Positions 26,226-34,863 of a DNA stretch of 64,000 bases are shown here, one piece after another. Position numbers and translations under genes: made by a program. The notes beneath the pieces are model-generated. The model was given only the letters and a program-made list of their open reading frames with translations. It ran no database searches and was not told the DNA's origin. The stretch lies in the NCBI GenBank assembly GCA_001464955.1, contig LNEM01000034.1, positions 1 to 64,000 of the forward strand, read 5' to 3'. Within the stretch, counting starts at the first letter, position 1. Every line of letters begins with the position of its first letter. This DNA is from Rhizobiales bacterium Ga0077537 (lineage in GTDB: Bacteria; Pseudomonadota; Alphaproteobacteria; Rhizobiales; Hyphomicrobiaceae).

Positions 26226-27290
26226 TCAGCGCGAGGCGACGAGGGGCCAGAGTTCGTCGGCGCCGGCGGCCGCCACGCGGTTGCCGAGGTCGACGGCCCA
26301 TTGGCTTTCGTTGCCGAAATCATCACGCCACGTGAGCAGCGCGCGGGTGTAGCGGTGAAGGATGTGCTCCTTCGTGTAACCGATGGCGCCGTGCACCTGA
26401 TGCGCGATCGCGGCCCCTTCGGTCGCCGCTTCGGCGGAGCGGATGCGGGCGGCGGCGGCTTCGAGGTAGATGCCGGGGGCGGCGAGGCTCTGGGCGTTGG
26501 CAATGGCGTCGGCGGCAGAGGTGGCGGCCGTCGTCGCCGCCGCGCTCTCGCCCGCAAGGCGCGCGAGGTTGTGCTGCACCGCCTGGAACTTGCTGATGGT
26601 CTTCTCGAAGGCGACGCGCTCGCCCGAATACTTCACCGACAGCGCGAGGATCGCCTCCAGCGCGCCGGCCGTCGCGAGGCTGCGGACGGTCGCGCCCATC
26701 ACCATCAGCGCTTCCTTGCCGATGCCGGTCGCCGCTGCCGAGCCGACGGGGCGGGCGTTTTCAAGAGCGACCTCGTAGATCGTATCGCCGGCAATGCCGC
26801 GCATCTCCGAGAGGCGGGCTGACGCGGCCGCGACCAGAGCGACGACCGCGCCGTTCTTCCCCTCGGCGAGGACCGCGAAATGGGCGGCGTCACGGGCAAA
26901 GGGGACGCCGCGCGCGCGGCCGGAGATCGAGCCGTCGGCCTTCATCGTGAAGGTGTCGCGGGGGCGCATGGGCAAGGGCACCATCATGCCGGCCGGCGAG
27001 GCGAGCTTCGCCGTCGAGAGGAGCCAGCCGGCAAGCAGCGTCTCGGCGATCGGCACCGGCGCGGCGTAACGGCCGGCCGCCAGGATGACTTCGAAGCCGT
27101 CGGCGATTGCTGCACCCGCGCCGCCCAGATCGTCCGGCACCCACGCGAGGGTCAGGCCGTTCTCCTCGAGCGCCTGCCAGAGCGGAGCCTTCCAGGCCGC
27201 GTCCTTGGCCGCGTTGACGGTTTGCGGATCGGCCAGATCGGCAAAGATGCGTGCGGCCGTCTCGGCAACGATATTGTCGCTCTCGCTCAA
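26226..27290 (-). CDS. Acyl-CoA dehydrogenase, second (beta-like) subunit of the pair
   Basis: A 354-residue acyl-CoA dehydrogenase-fold protein, shorter and more divergent than its partner, with an Ala-rich middle domain. The N-terminal helices read LWQALEENGLTLAWVPDDLGGAG and the C-terminal segment HQVHGAIGYTKEHILHRYTRALL is typical of beta-like subunits in heteromeric acyl-CoA dehydrogenases. The start is taken as TTG at 27290 after GGGAGC, because homologues begin there; an upstream ATG adds 15 unconserved residues. It is probably inactive alone and pairs with the product of the next gene. Confidence 0.85.
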   Translation of the reverse strand: MSESDNIVAETAARIFADLADPQTVNAAKDAAWKAPLWQALEENGLTLAWVPDDLGGAGAAIADGFEVILAAGRYAAPVPIAETLLAGWLLSTAKLASPAGMMVPLPMRPRDTFTMKADGSISGRARGVPFARDAAHFAVLAEGKNGAVVALVAAASARLSEMRGIAGDTIYEVALENARPVGSAAATGIGKEALMVMGATVRSLATAGALEAILALSVKYSGERVAFEKTISKFQAVQHNLARLAGESAAATTAATSAADAIANAQSLAAPGIYLEAAAARIRSAEAATEGAAIAHQVHGAIGYTKEHILHRYTRALLTWRDDFGNESQWAVDLGNRVAAAGADELWPLVASR

Positions 27291-27427
27291 GGACTGCTCC
27301 CGTGAAAACAGGCTGCTTCGGTGCGCCGAACGCATACCGGCAGCTCGACTTGTCCGGACTTGTCTCGGCGACGAGTCCTAGACCCTCGGATGGCGGACGA
27401 CAAGGGTGCGTCCACCGGGGGGTGGGG

Positions 27428-28204
27428 TCAAGCCGGGGGCTGCGGCGCGAGATCGGACGCGAACCCCGCGATGGCGTCGATGACCGTCGCCTCGTGATCG
27501 CGATGGGGGGAATGGCCGCAGCGGCGCAGCACCAGCCGCCGGGGGTGCACCGGGGCCGCGGCCTCGATGGCGTCGAGTTGGGCGAGGGTGCCGTACTCGT
27601 CGTCCTCGCCTTGTATGAGGAGCGTCGGCACGGCGAGCCGGCTGCACTCGGGCCCGAGTGACCAGGTGCGAAAGCGCGGCTCCAGCCAGATCCGCGACCA
27701 GCCGAGGAACGCGTCGTCCACATGGTCGTGGTGGCGGGCGAGGCGTTCGCGGAGGTCGGTCGCCTCGTAGGCCTCCGTGATGCGGGCGATGCTCGCCTGC
27801 GACACCGTCTCGACGAAGACGTGCGGCGCCATCAGCACGGCGCCGGCCGTGCGGTCCGGATGCTCCGCCGCGAACACGAGGGCGATCGAGGCACCGTCCG
27901 AATGGCCGATCAGGATGGGGCGCTCGATGGCGAAGCGATCGAGAAGGGCTGGCAGGACGTCGAGCGCTTCACGGTGCATGAAGTCCGGCTGGCGGGGGCC
28001 GGCGAGTGGAGCGGACCGGCCGTAGCCGCGGCGGGAATAGACGAACGCCGGGCAGCCGAGACGGCGGGCGACCTTGTCAGGGAAATCACGCCAGAGAGCG
28101 ACGCAGCCGAGCCCCTCGTGCAGGAACACCAGCCACGGACGACCGGCCGCACCGGGAATGATCCGGGTTTCGATCGACACGCCGTGGATGTCGGTCAGCG
28201 GCAT
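27428..28204 (-). CDS. Alpha/beta hydrolase
   Basis: The 258-residue protein has the alpha/beta-hydrolase fold. An HEGLG oxyanion-type segment comes early, the nucleophile elbow is GHSDGAS, the acidic residue is probably in IQGEDDEYG, and the His in RCGHSPHRDH completes the triad. It lies 9 bp from livF and directly before the acyl-CoA dehydrogenase genes. It could hydrolyse an ester, a ring-opened product or a CoA thioester in the pathway. No closer assignment is possible from sequence. Confidence 0.87.
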   Translation of the reverse strand: MPLTDIHGVSIETRIIPGAAGRPWLVFLHEGLGCVALWRDFPDKVARRLGCPAFVYSRRGYGRSAPLAGPRQPDFMHREALDVLPALLDRFAIERPILIGHSDGASIALVFAAEHPDRTAGAVLMAPHVFVETVSQASIARITEAYEATDLRERLARHHDHVDDAFLGWSRIWLEPRFRTWSLGPECSRLAVPTLLIQGEDDEYGTLAQLDAIEAAAPVHPRRLVLRRCGHSPHRDHEATVIDAIAGFASDLAPQPPA

Positions 28205-28213
28205 GGCAGCGTC

Positions 28214-28927
28214 CTAGACCCCGAGATGGCGGTGCATGAGATCCGGATCTGCCGTGAGGGCTTCGGGCGGGCCTTCGAAGGCCATCTCGCCCTTCACGAG
28301 GACGACGACGCGATCGGCGACCGCGGTCACCTCGTGGACGGTCTTGTCGACGACGAGCGTTGCGATGCCGGCCTCGCGAACGAGCCGGATGGTGCGCCAG
28401 ATCTCGTCACGGATCAGCGGCGCCAATCCCTCGGTCGCCTCGTCGAGGATCAGGAGGCGCGGATTGGTCAGGAGGGCGCGCGCGATGGCCAGCATCTGCT
28501 GTTCGCCGCCGGAGAGCTGGTTACCCCGGTTGTCACGGCGCTGGCCGAGACGGGGGAACAACTCGAGCACGCGGGGCAGATCCCAGGCCCGCGCGCCATC
28601 GAGGCCGGGGCGGGCCGCGATCTCGAGGTTCTCCAACACGGTGAGCGAGGCGAGGACGCCGCGCCCCTCCGGCACGTAGGCGATGCCGCGCCGCGCGATC
28701 TCGAACGTGGGGCGGCCGGTCATCGGGCGGCCATCGACATTGATCTCACCCGCGCGCGGACGGACGAGGCCCATGATGGTGCGAATGAGCGTCGACTTCC
28801 CCATGCCGTTGCGGCCCATGAGGCCCACGGTCTCGCCCGGTGCGACGTGGAGCGAGAGGCCGCGCAGGACGTGGCTCGCGCCGTAATAGACGTGGAGGTC
28901 GCGGACGTCGATCAGCGGCGGGCTCAT
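28214..28927 (-). CDS. livF: Branched-chain amino acid-type ABC transporter ATPase LivF
   Basis: A 237-residue ATPase with Walker A GRNGMGKSTLIR, signature LSGGEQQMLAIARAL and Walker B LLILDEATEGLAP, all typical of LivF. It overlaps livG by 4 bp (ATGA). With livG, livM, livH and livJ it forms a complete HAAT-family importer. Its place at the head of a CoA-dependent catabolic cluster suggests uptake of the pathway substrate (an organic acid) rather than amino acids. Confidence 0.93.
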   Translation of the reverse strand: MSPPLIDVRDLHVYYGASHVLRGLSLHVAPGETVGLMGRNGMGKSTLIRTIMGLVRPRAGEINVDGRPMTGRPTFEIARRGIAYVPEGRGVLASLTVLENLEIAARPGLDGARAWDLPRVLELFPRLGQRRDNRGNQLSGGEQQMLAIARALLTNPRLLILDEATEGLAPLIRDEIWRTIRLVREAGIATLVVDKTVHEVTAVADRVVVLVKGEMAFEGPPEALTADPDLMHRHLGV

Positions 28928-29688
28928 GCGTGCCCCCCGAGGTAGGCCGACTGGACCGCCGGGCTCGCGCGTACCTCGGCCGGATGGCCGGTGGCGATGA
29001 CGGCGCCCTCGACCAGCACGGTGATCCGGTCGGCGACGGCGAACACGACGTCCATGTCGTGCTCGATCAGGAGGACCGCGTGCTCGGCCGCGAGCGACTT
29101 CAGCAGAGCTGCAATGCGTTCGCTCTCCTCGGGGCCCATGCCGGCGAGCGGCTCGTCGAGCAGCAGCACCTTCGGGTCGGCTGCAAGCGCCATGGCGATC
29201 TCGAGCTGGCGCTGCTGGCCGTGGGCCAAGGTTCCGGCGATGCGGCCCTGGCCATAGGGCAGACCGGCGCGCTCCAGCGCCGCTTTGGCGCGCTCGATCA
29301 GCCCGGTCTCGGCGTCGGGCGAGGCGAGGAGACGGCGCGCCGGCAGCGCCACGGCCTGCGCCGCGAGGCGGACGTTTTCGAGCACGGTCAGGGCCGGGAA
29401 AATGTTGGTGCGCTGGAAGGAGCGGGCGAGCCCCAGATGGATGCGCCGGTGCTGGGGCTCGCGGGTCACGTCTCGCCCATCGAGCAGGATGCGGCCCGAG
29501 GTCGGCGCCACGGCGCCCGCGAGGAGGTTGACCAGGGTCGACTTGCCGGCGCCGTTCGGGCCGATCACGGCGTGGAGTTCGGCGCGTGCGAGCGAGAGCG
29601 AGACGTCGCGGACAGCGGTGAGACCGCCGAAGGATTTCGAGAGCGCGACGGTTTCGAGAAGGGGGCGGGCGGACCGCGTGTCAGTCAT
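28924..29688 (-). CDS. livG: Branched-chain amino acid-type ABC transporter ATPase LivG
   Basis: The 254-residue ATPase shows Walker A GPNGAGKSTLVNLLAG, the LivG-type LARSFQRTNIFPALTVLENV segment, signature LAHGQQRQLEIAMAL and Walker B VLLLDEPLAGMGPEE. The start at 29688 is chosen over an upstream ATG because the family N-terminus (LLETVALSKSFGGLTAV) follows closely and it overlaps livM by only 8 bp. Confidence 0.93.
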   Translation of the reverse strand: MTDTRSARPLLETVALSKSFGGLTAVRDVSLSLARAELHAVIGPNGAGKSTLVNLLAGAVAPTSGRILLDGRDVTREPQHRRIHLGLARSFQRTNIFPALTVLENVRLAAQAVALPARRLLASPDAETGLIERAKAALERAGLPYGQGRIAGTLAHGQQRQLEIAMALAADPKVLLLDEPLAGMGPEESERIAALLKSLAAEHAVLLIEHDMDVVFAVADRITVLVEGAVIATGHPAEVRASPAVQSAYLGGHA

Positions 29689-30733
29689 TCTCGGGCTCTC
29701 TGCTCTGCTGCACCACGCCATCGCGGGGGTCGTGGCTCGCATGGGGATCCCTATCAGGGAGGTTGGGAAGCCACCTCAGCCCCGTGATGCCGTTTCGCAG
29801 CAGCAGGACGGCGAGCAGAATGACCATCCCCTCGACGAGCAGTTTCCGCTCCGTCACCTGTTGCGCGAGGTCGTCGAGGAAGACGAACGCGAAGGCGCCG
29901 ACGATGGGACCGGCCAGAGTTCCGATGCCGCCTAGCAAAATGTGCAGCAGCGCCTCGGCCGAGCGATGCCAGCCGACAAGCTCCGGGTTCACGAAGCCCG
30001 ATTGCATGGCCCACATGTGGCCCGCCGCCCCGGCGAGCGCGCCGGCGATGGTGAAGGCCGCGAGCTTGTAGCGATAGGTGTCGAAGCCCAGCGCCTGCAT
30101 GCGCGCCTCGTTGACGCGAATGCCCTCCAGGACGCGGCCGAGCATGGAGCGCAGCAGAAGCACGAGGATCGCGAACATGGCGACGAGCTGCACGAGCGCC
30201 ACGTAATAGGCGGGCCAGGCGCGGCGGCTCCGGGGCAACGACGTCACATCCGTGGTCAGGCCGAAGGCCGAGATCAGTGGCTTCACGAGATAGGCGCCGT
30301 CGGTGCCGCCACCGAGCTTGGTGTCGTGGAAGATCACGTAGACGAGCTGCCCGAACGCGAGCGTCACCATCAGGAAGAAGAAGCCCCTGGTGCGCAGCGA
30401 GATCGCGCCGATCAGGAACGCCGCCATGCCGGCTGCGAGCATGGCGAGCGGCAACGTCAGCCAGATGGGCTTGGCGTCACCCTCGGGGGACAGCAGGTAG
30501 ACGGTATAAGCGGCGAGCCCGTAGAACGCGCCGTGGCCGAGGCTGACGAGGCCCGTCGCGCCGACCAGAAGCTGCAGGCTCAGCGCCAGCATGGCGGCGA
30601 TCATCGCCGTCGTGCAGAGACCGACGTAGAACGGCGTGGCGAAGAACGGCACCACGGCGAGGGCCGCGAAGCCGAGCCAGATCAGCGCCCAGCCCGTCCA
30701 CGTCTTCGGCAGCATGCGTACCGGGCCGATCAT
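29681..30733 (-). CDS. livM: Branched-chain amino acid-type ABC transporter permease LivM
   Basis: A 350-residue permease with about nine hydrophobic segments. The family signature GLVSLGHGAFYGLAAY is near the N-terminus, and the EAA-like loop GIRVNEARMQALGFDTYRYKL precedes AFTIAGALAGAAGHMWA. It overlaps livH by 4 bp and livG by 8 bp, indicating tight coupling. Confidence 0.93.
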   Translation of the reverse strand: MIGPVRMLPKTWTGWALIWLGFAALAVVPFFATPFYVGLCTTAMIAAMLALSLQLLVGATGLVSLGHGAFYGLAAYTVYLLSPEGDAKPIWLTLPLAMLAAGMAAFLIGAISLRTRGFFFLMVTLAFGQLVYVIFHDTKLGGGTDGAYLVKPLISAFGLTTDVTSLPRSRRAWPAYYVALVQLVAMFAILVLLLRSMLGRVLEGIRVNEARMQALGFDTYRYKLAAFTIAGALAGAAGHMWAMQSGFVNPELVGWHRSAEALLHILLGGIGTLAGPIVGAFAFVFLDDLAQQVTERKLLVEGMVILLAVLLLRNGITGLRWLPNLPDRDPHASHDPRDGVVQQSREPEND

Positions 30734-31623
30734 GGGCGCTGTCCGAAGAGGCCGGTCGGCCGCCAGAGCAGCACGGCGATCATCAGCAAGTAAACGCTCG
30801 AGCCGGAGAGCGCCGCCAGCAGGGTGCCGAGCGCGCCCGTTCCCTGGAAGCTCGGGCCATAGGCCTTGCCGAAGGTATCGACGAGGCCGATCAGCAGCGC
30901 CGCCCAGAAGGCGCCTGAGATGGAGCCGAGGCCGCCGATGACCACGACGACGAACGAGATGATGAGCAGGCTGTCGCCCATGCCCGGATAGACCGACGTC
31001 AGCGGGGCGGCGAGAACGCCCGCCACCACGGCGAGCGCGGTGCCGGCGGCGAACACGACGAGGTGGACGCGGCGGGCGTCGAGCCCCAGCACATCGACCA
31101 TCTCGGGGTTCTCGGCGGAGGCGCGGACGACGGCGCCGAAGCGCGTGCGCTCAATCCACCAGAACAGCGCCAGGGCCAGCACGAGGCAGATGGCGATGAC
31201 CGCGAAGCGATAGGCGGAATAAGAGAACCCGGACGTCACCGGCACCGAGAAATCGAGGATCGCCGGGATCGGGACGGAATGAAAGTCGCTGCCGGCGACA
31301 ACCCAGCGCAATTCCTCCGCGAGCAGGATCAGGGCGAAGGTCAGCATCACCTGGTCGAGGTGCTCGCGCTTTGCGAAGTGACGAAAAAGCGTCCACTCGA
31401 GCAGCGCGCCGAGCGCCGCGCCGCCGAGCACGCCGACGGGGAGTGCGAGCCAGAGGGTGCCGGTCGCCTTGGAGACGAGGAACGCCACGTAGGCGCCGAT
31501 CATGAACAGCGAGCCGTGGGCCAGATTGATGATGCCCATGACGCCGAAGATCAGCGTGAGGCCGCTCGAGACGAGAAAGAGCAGAAGGCCGTACTGCAGG
31601 CCGTTCAGCAGTTGCGCCATCAT
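30730..31623 (-). CDS. livH: Branched-chain amino acid-type ABC transporter permease LivH
   Basis: The 297-residue permease begins QLLNGLQYGLLLFLVSSGLTL, the usual LivH start, and carries IINLAHGSLFMIGAY and the loop VVRASAENPEMVDVLGLDARRV. Two consecutive ATG codons (31623 and 31620) could serve as start. It lies 136 bp after the binding-protein gene, a normal spacing for weaker permease expression. Confidence 0.93.
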   Translation of the reverse strand: MMAQLLNGLQYGLLLFLVSSGLTLIFGVMGIINLAHGSLFMIGAYVAFLVSKATGTLWLALPVGVLGGAALGALLEWTLFRHFAKREHLDQVMLTFALILLAEELRWVVAGSDFHSVPIPAILDFSVPVTSGFSYSAYRFAVIAICLVLALALFWWIERTRFGAVVRASAENPEMVDVLGLDARRVHLVVFAAGTALAVVAGVLAAPLTSVYPGMGDSLLIISFVVVVIGGLGSISGAFWAALLIGLVDTFGKAYGPSFQGTGALGTLLAALSGSSVYLLMIAVLLWRPTGLFGQRP

Positions 31624-31759
31624 GCGCGGCAACCGGGGACGGCGCGCGGGCCTTCGGCTTTCGGAGACGAGACGCCTCGCCCTTTCGTCGACACCGCGTC
31701 CCGCTCCGTCATTCCCCCACTTTCCTCCAGCCGCTGGCCGTCGCGCGGCCGGCATCACA

Positions 31760-32944
31760 TCAAAGCTTGCAGCCGGTGCCTGGATCGGCGAGCGCCTCGG
31801 CGGCGATGCCGACGACCTTGTTCTCACCGTTCGTCACCCGGCGCAGGTAGATGTTGTGCACGACCTCCTGCGACGACGAGATGGTCATGGGGCCGCGCGG
31901 GCTTTCGATCCGGGCCCCACGCATCGCCTTGTAGAGGTTCGCCTCGTCCTCGACGTTGCCCTTGACCGCCTCGAGGCCGATCGCGAGCAGCTGGGCGGCG
32001 TCATAGCCCTGGACGGCGTAGACGTCGGCGTCGCGGCCGGCTTTCTCCTTGAAGGCCTTGCGGAACGCGAGGTTGCGCGCATTGTCGAGGCCGTCGGCGT
32101 AGTGGAGCGCGGTCTCGATACCGTCGGCCGCATCGCCCTGGGCGGCCAGCGTGCCCTCGGTCAGGAAGCCCGAGCCGCAGAGCGGCACCTTGAGGCCGGC
32201 TGCCTTGTATTCCTTCACGAACTGCACCGCGCCGCCGCCAGCGAAGAACGAACCGACCACCTCGACATCGAGGCCCGGGATCTGGGCCAGAAGCGGCTGG
32301 AAGTTGGTTTCGGGGAACTTCAGCGTCAGGCTCTGGACTACCTTGCCGCCGTGCTTCTCGAGGCCCTCGCGGAAGCCGTCGCCAGCCTCTTTGCCGGCCG
32401 CGTAGTCCCAGGTGATCCAGGCGGCCTTCCTGACGCCGCGCTTGCCGAGCGCGAGGCCCATGCCGTGCGCCGGCTGCCAGTTCGAGAACGACGTGCGGAA
32501 GACGTTCTTCGCGCAGAGTTCGCGCGTGACGGAGTTGGCGCCCGCGTTCGGAATGATGGTGAGGGTGCCTGTTTCGCGCACCACCTTGTGGATACCCATC
32601 TGCACGCCCGAATGGACCGTCCCGATCAGCACGTCGACGGCGTCGCGCTTGACCAGACGCTCGGCGTTCTGGGGACCCTTCTCGGGCTTCGATTCATCGT
32701 CGAGCTTCACGATCTCGACGACACGGCCGCCGAGCTTGCCCCCCTTCTCCGCGATCAGCATCTCGACGGCGGATGTGATGTTCTCGCCGAGTTTCGCGAA
32801 GGTGCCCGAATAGGGCAGCATCAGTCCGACCTTCAAGGGCTTCGGCTGGGCGATCGCGAAGCGCGTCGGGACGACCGACACCGCTCCCACCGCAAGGCCG
32901 CCGGCGAGCGCGCCACGGCGCGTGAGGCTCTTCGAAACCGACAT
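31760..32944 (-). CDS. livJ: HAAT-family ABC transporter substrate-binding protein
   Basis: A 394-residue periplasmic binding protein (Peripla_BP_6). The N-terminus LTRRGALAGGLAVGAVSVVP has twin Arg and a hydrophobic core, so export by the Tat pathway is plausible. The family features GLMLPYSGTFAKLGENITSAVEM and later AVQGYDAAQLLAIGLEAV are clear. Two Cys (in TRELCAKNVF and VPLCGSGF) and one at the C-terminus are present. It is the first gene of the 13-gene cluster, and the promoter should lie in the 244-bp gap to the divergent exporter gene. The ligand is unknown. Confidence 0.92.
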   Translation of the reverse strand: MSVSKSLTRRGALAGGLAVGAVSVVPTRFAIAQPKPLKVGLMLPYSGTFAKLGENITSAVEMLIAEKGGKLGGRVVEIVKLDDESKPEKGPQNAERLVKRDAVDVLIGTVHSGVQMGIHKVVRETGTLTIIPNAGANSVTRELCAKNVFRTSFSNWQPAHGMGLALGKRGVRKAAWITWDYAAGKEAGDGFREGLEKHGGKVVQSLTLKFPETNFQPLLAQIPGLDVEVVGSFFAGGGAVQFVKEYKAAGLKVPLCGSGFLTEGTLAAQGDAADGIETALHYADGLDNARNLAFRKAFKEKAGRDADVYAVQGYDAAQLLAIGLEAVKGNVEDEANLYKAMRGARIESPRGPMTISSSQEVVHNIYLRRVTNGENKVVGIAAEALADPGTGCKL

Positions 32945-33188
32945 GCTGGTCCTCCCATGACACGGACGATGCCGCCCGTATTGGTCCCGGGCTGGCGGAT
33001 CGCCGCGAGCCTACAGCGTCGGCGCAGCCCTGTGGAGATGGCAATTGCCCGATCCCCGCTCATTGTGCGTCGAAACGATGACAGATGGTTGCCGTGATCC
33101 CGGGATGAGGCCTATGGTCTGGGTCCGCGCGACAAGGTCCGGTCAAGAGGCGCGCATCATCGTCACCTGACGTGCAGGTCCCCCAGAC

Positions 33189-34715
33189 GTGAGCCCCGAA
33201 CAAGACCAGCCGGTCCTGCAGCTGCCTGTGGCCAAGCGCATGCTGGTGCTCGTCACGGTGGTGGTCGCGTCGGCGTCGTTCAACGCCGCGACGTTTTCGG
33301 TGGCAGCCGTCCTGCCGCAGGTGCAGGGGGCTCTCTCGGCGACGCAGGACGAGGTCAGCTGGGCCGTCACGTTCTACATTCTCGCTACGGCCGTCTGCAT
33401 GCCCATGACGGGCTGGCTCGTCGGCCGCTACGGCCGCGGCAACGTGCAGTTCGTCGCGTTGGCCGGGTTCACGGCGGCGACGGCCATGTGCGGGCTCTCG
33501 CAATCGCTGGAAAGCCTCGTCCTCTGGCGGCTCGTCCAGGGAGCGTTCGGCGCGCCGCTGCTCCCGCTCGGGCAATCGGTGCTGCTCGACGTCTTTCCGC
33601 GCCGCCAGCACGGCGTGGTGATCTCGATCTTCGGGACGACAAACACCATCGGGCCGATCATCGGGCCGGTGTTCGCTGGCTATCTCGCGGAAACCGTCGG
33701 CTGGCGGTGGGGGTTCTTCATGATCGTGCCGGTGGCGCTCGGTGCCACCATCGCGGCCCGTTTCGCATTGCCGGAAGAAGCGCGAAACCGCTCGCTGTCA
33801 CTCGACTGGGTCGGCTTCCTGTCGCTCTCGATCGCGATTGCGGCCGGGCAGTTCGCGCTGTCACGGGGGCAGCGGCTCGACTGGTTCGAATCGACCGAGA
33901 TCATCATCTGGGTGGCGATGGCCGCGCTGGCGCTCTACGTCTTCATCGTCCATAGCGCGACGGCGAACCGGCCCTATCTCAGCCCGCGGCTGCTGTTCGA
34001 CCGCAACTACGTGATCGGCATCTTCCTGATCAGCATCTTCGGCATGCTCAACTTCACGCCGATGGTGCTGCTGCCGCCGCTGATGCAGAACCAGCTCGGG
34101 TTTCCGGACGGCCTGATCGGCACCGTGGTCAGCTGGCGCGGGGCCGGGGTGATGATGGGATCGTTCATGTCGATCTTCGCGCAGCGGCTCGACCCGCGCG
34201 TCGGCATGGTCACGGGGTTCGGGTTGCAGATCATCTCGGGGTTCTGGCTGATGCACCTCAGCCTCGACGCGCCGCTAATGCCGCTCTGCGCCAACGCATG
34301 GCTGCAGGGGATGGCGGTCGGGCTGATCTGGACGCCGATCGTCACCACGGCCTTCAGCACGCTCGACCACACGCTCCGGGCCGAAGGCATCGCCGTCATG
34401 CATCTCATGCGCTCGATCGGATCAAGTTTCTTCATCTCGATCTCGGTGACGCAGGTGCTCCGGACGACGTCTGCCAACTACAGCCGCATGGTCGAGGGCG
34501 TCACGCCCTACAACAAGACGATGTCTCTGCCGGACAGCATGGGCGGATGGACGATGGAGACGACCGGCGGCATCGCGCGGCTGGCCAAGGAGATCAACCG
34601 GCAGGCGGCGATGATCGGCTACATGAACGCCTTCGTGATGTACACGGTGGCGTCCATGATCGCGATCCCGCTGGTGCTGATGCTCGGCGGCTCGAGGAAG
34701 CGCGGCACCGGCTGA
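33189..34715 (+). CDS. DHA2-family MFS multidrug exporter, EmrB-like
   Basis: This 508-residue inner-membrane drug:proton antiporter has about 14 transmembrane segments. The DHA2 motifs are present: VSWAVTFYILATAVCMPMTGWL for the start of helix 2, GRYGRGN as motif A, RLVQGAFGAPLLPLGQSVL as motif B and GPIIGPVFAGYL as motif C. EmrB proteins normally work with a periplasmic adaptor EmrA, which is not adjacent here. The start is GTG at 33189; the ribosome-binding site is weak and an internal ATG at 33240 is an alternative. The gene is divergent from livJ and ends at a shared bidirectional terminator. Confidence 0.92.
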   Translation: MSPEQDQPVLQLPVAKRMLVLVTVVVASASFNAATFSVAAVLPQVQGALSATQDEVSWAVTFYILATAVCMPMTGWLVGRYGRGNVQFVALAGFTAATAMCGLSQSLESLVLWRLVQGAFGAPLLPLGQSVLLDVFPRRQHGVVISIFGTTNTIGPIIGPVFAGYLAETVGWRWGFFMIVPVALGATIAARFALPEEARNRSLSLDWVGFLSLSIAIAAGQFALSRGQRLDWFESTEIIIWVAMAALALYVFIVHSATANRPYLSPRLLFDRNYVIGIFLISIFGMLNFTPMVLLPPLMQNQLGFPDGLIGTVVSWRGAGVMMGSFMSIFAQRLDPRVGMVTGFGLQIISGFWLMHLSLDAPLMPLCANAWLQGMAVGLIWTPIVTTAFSTLDHTLRAEGIAVMHLMRSIGSSFFISISVTQVLRTTSANYSRMVEGVTPYNKTMSLPDSMGGWTMETTGGIARLAKEINRQAAMIGYMNAFVMYTVASMIAIPLVLMLGGSRKRGTG

Positions 34716-34764
34716 GGTCTCGACCGACAGCGATCGCCGTCGCCACTTCCTGCCGCGCTCACAA

Positions 34765-34808
34765 AAAAACAAGAGGCGAGGACGGTGGCTGTCCTCGCCT
34801 CTTTCTTT
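34765..34808. terminator. Bidirectional intrinsic terminator between exporter and amtB
   Basis: A 12-bp perfect stem (AGAGGCGAGGAC with its complement) and 7-nt loop is followed by TTCTTT on the plus strand, and by GTTTTTTT on the minus strand after one extra T. It serves the convergent exporter and amtB genes. Confidence 0.9.
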
Positions 34809-34863
34809 GCAGCCCCGCGGGAGACGATCGCGGGGCTGCGAGATGTGTCGACGGGAGCCGCGC

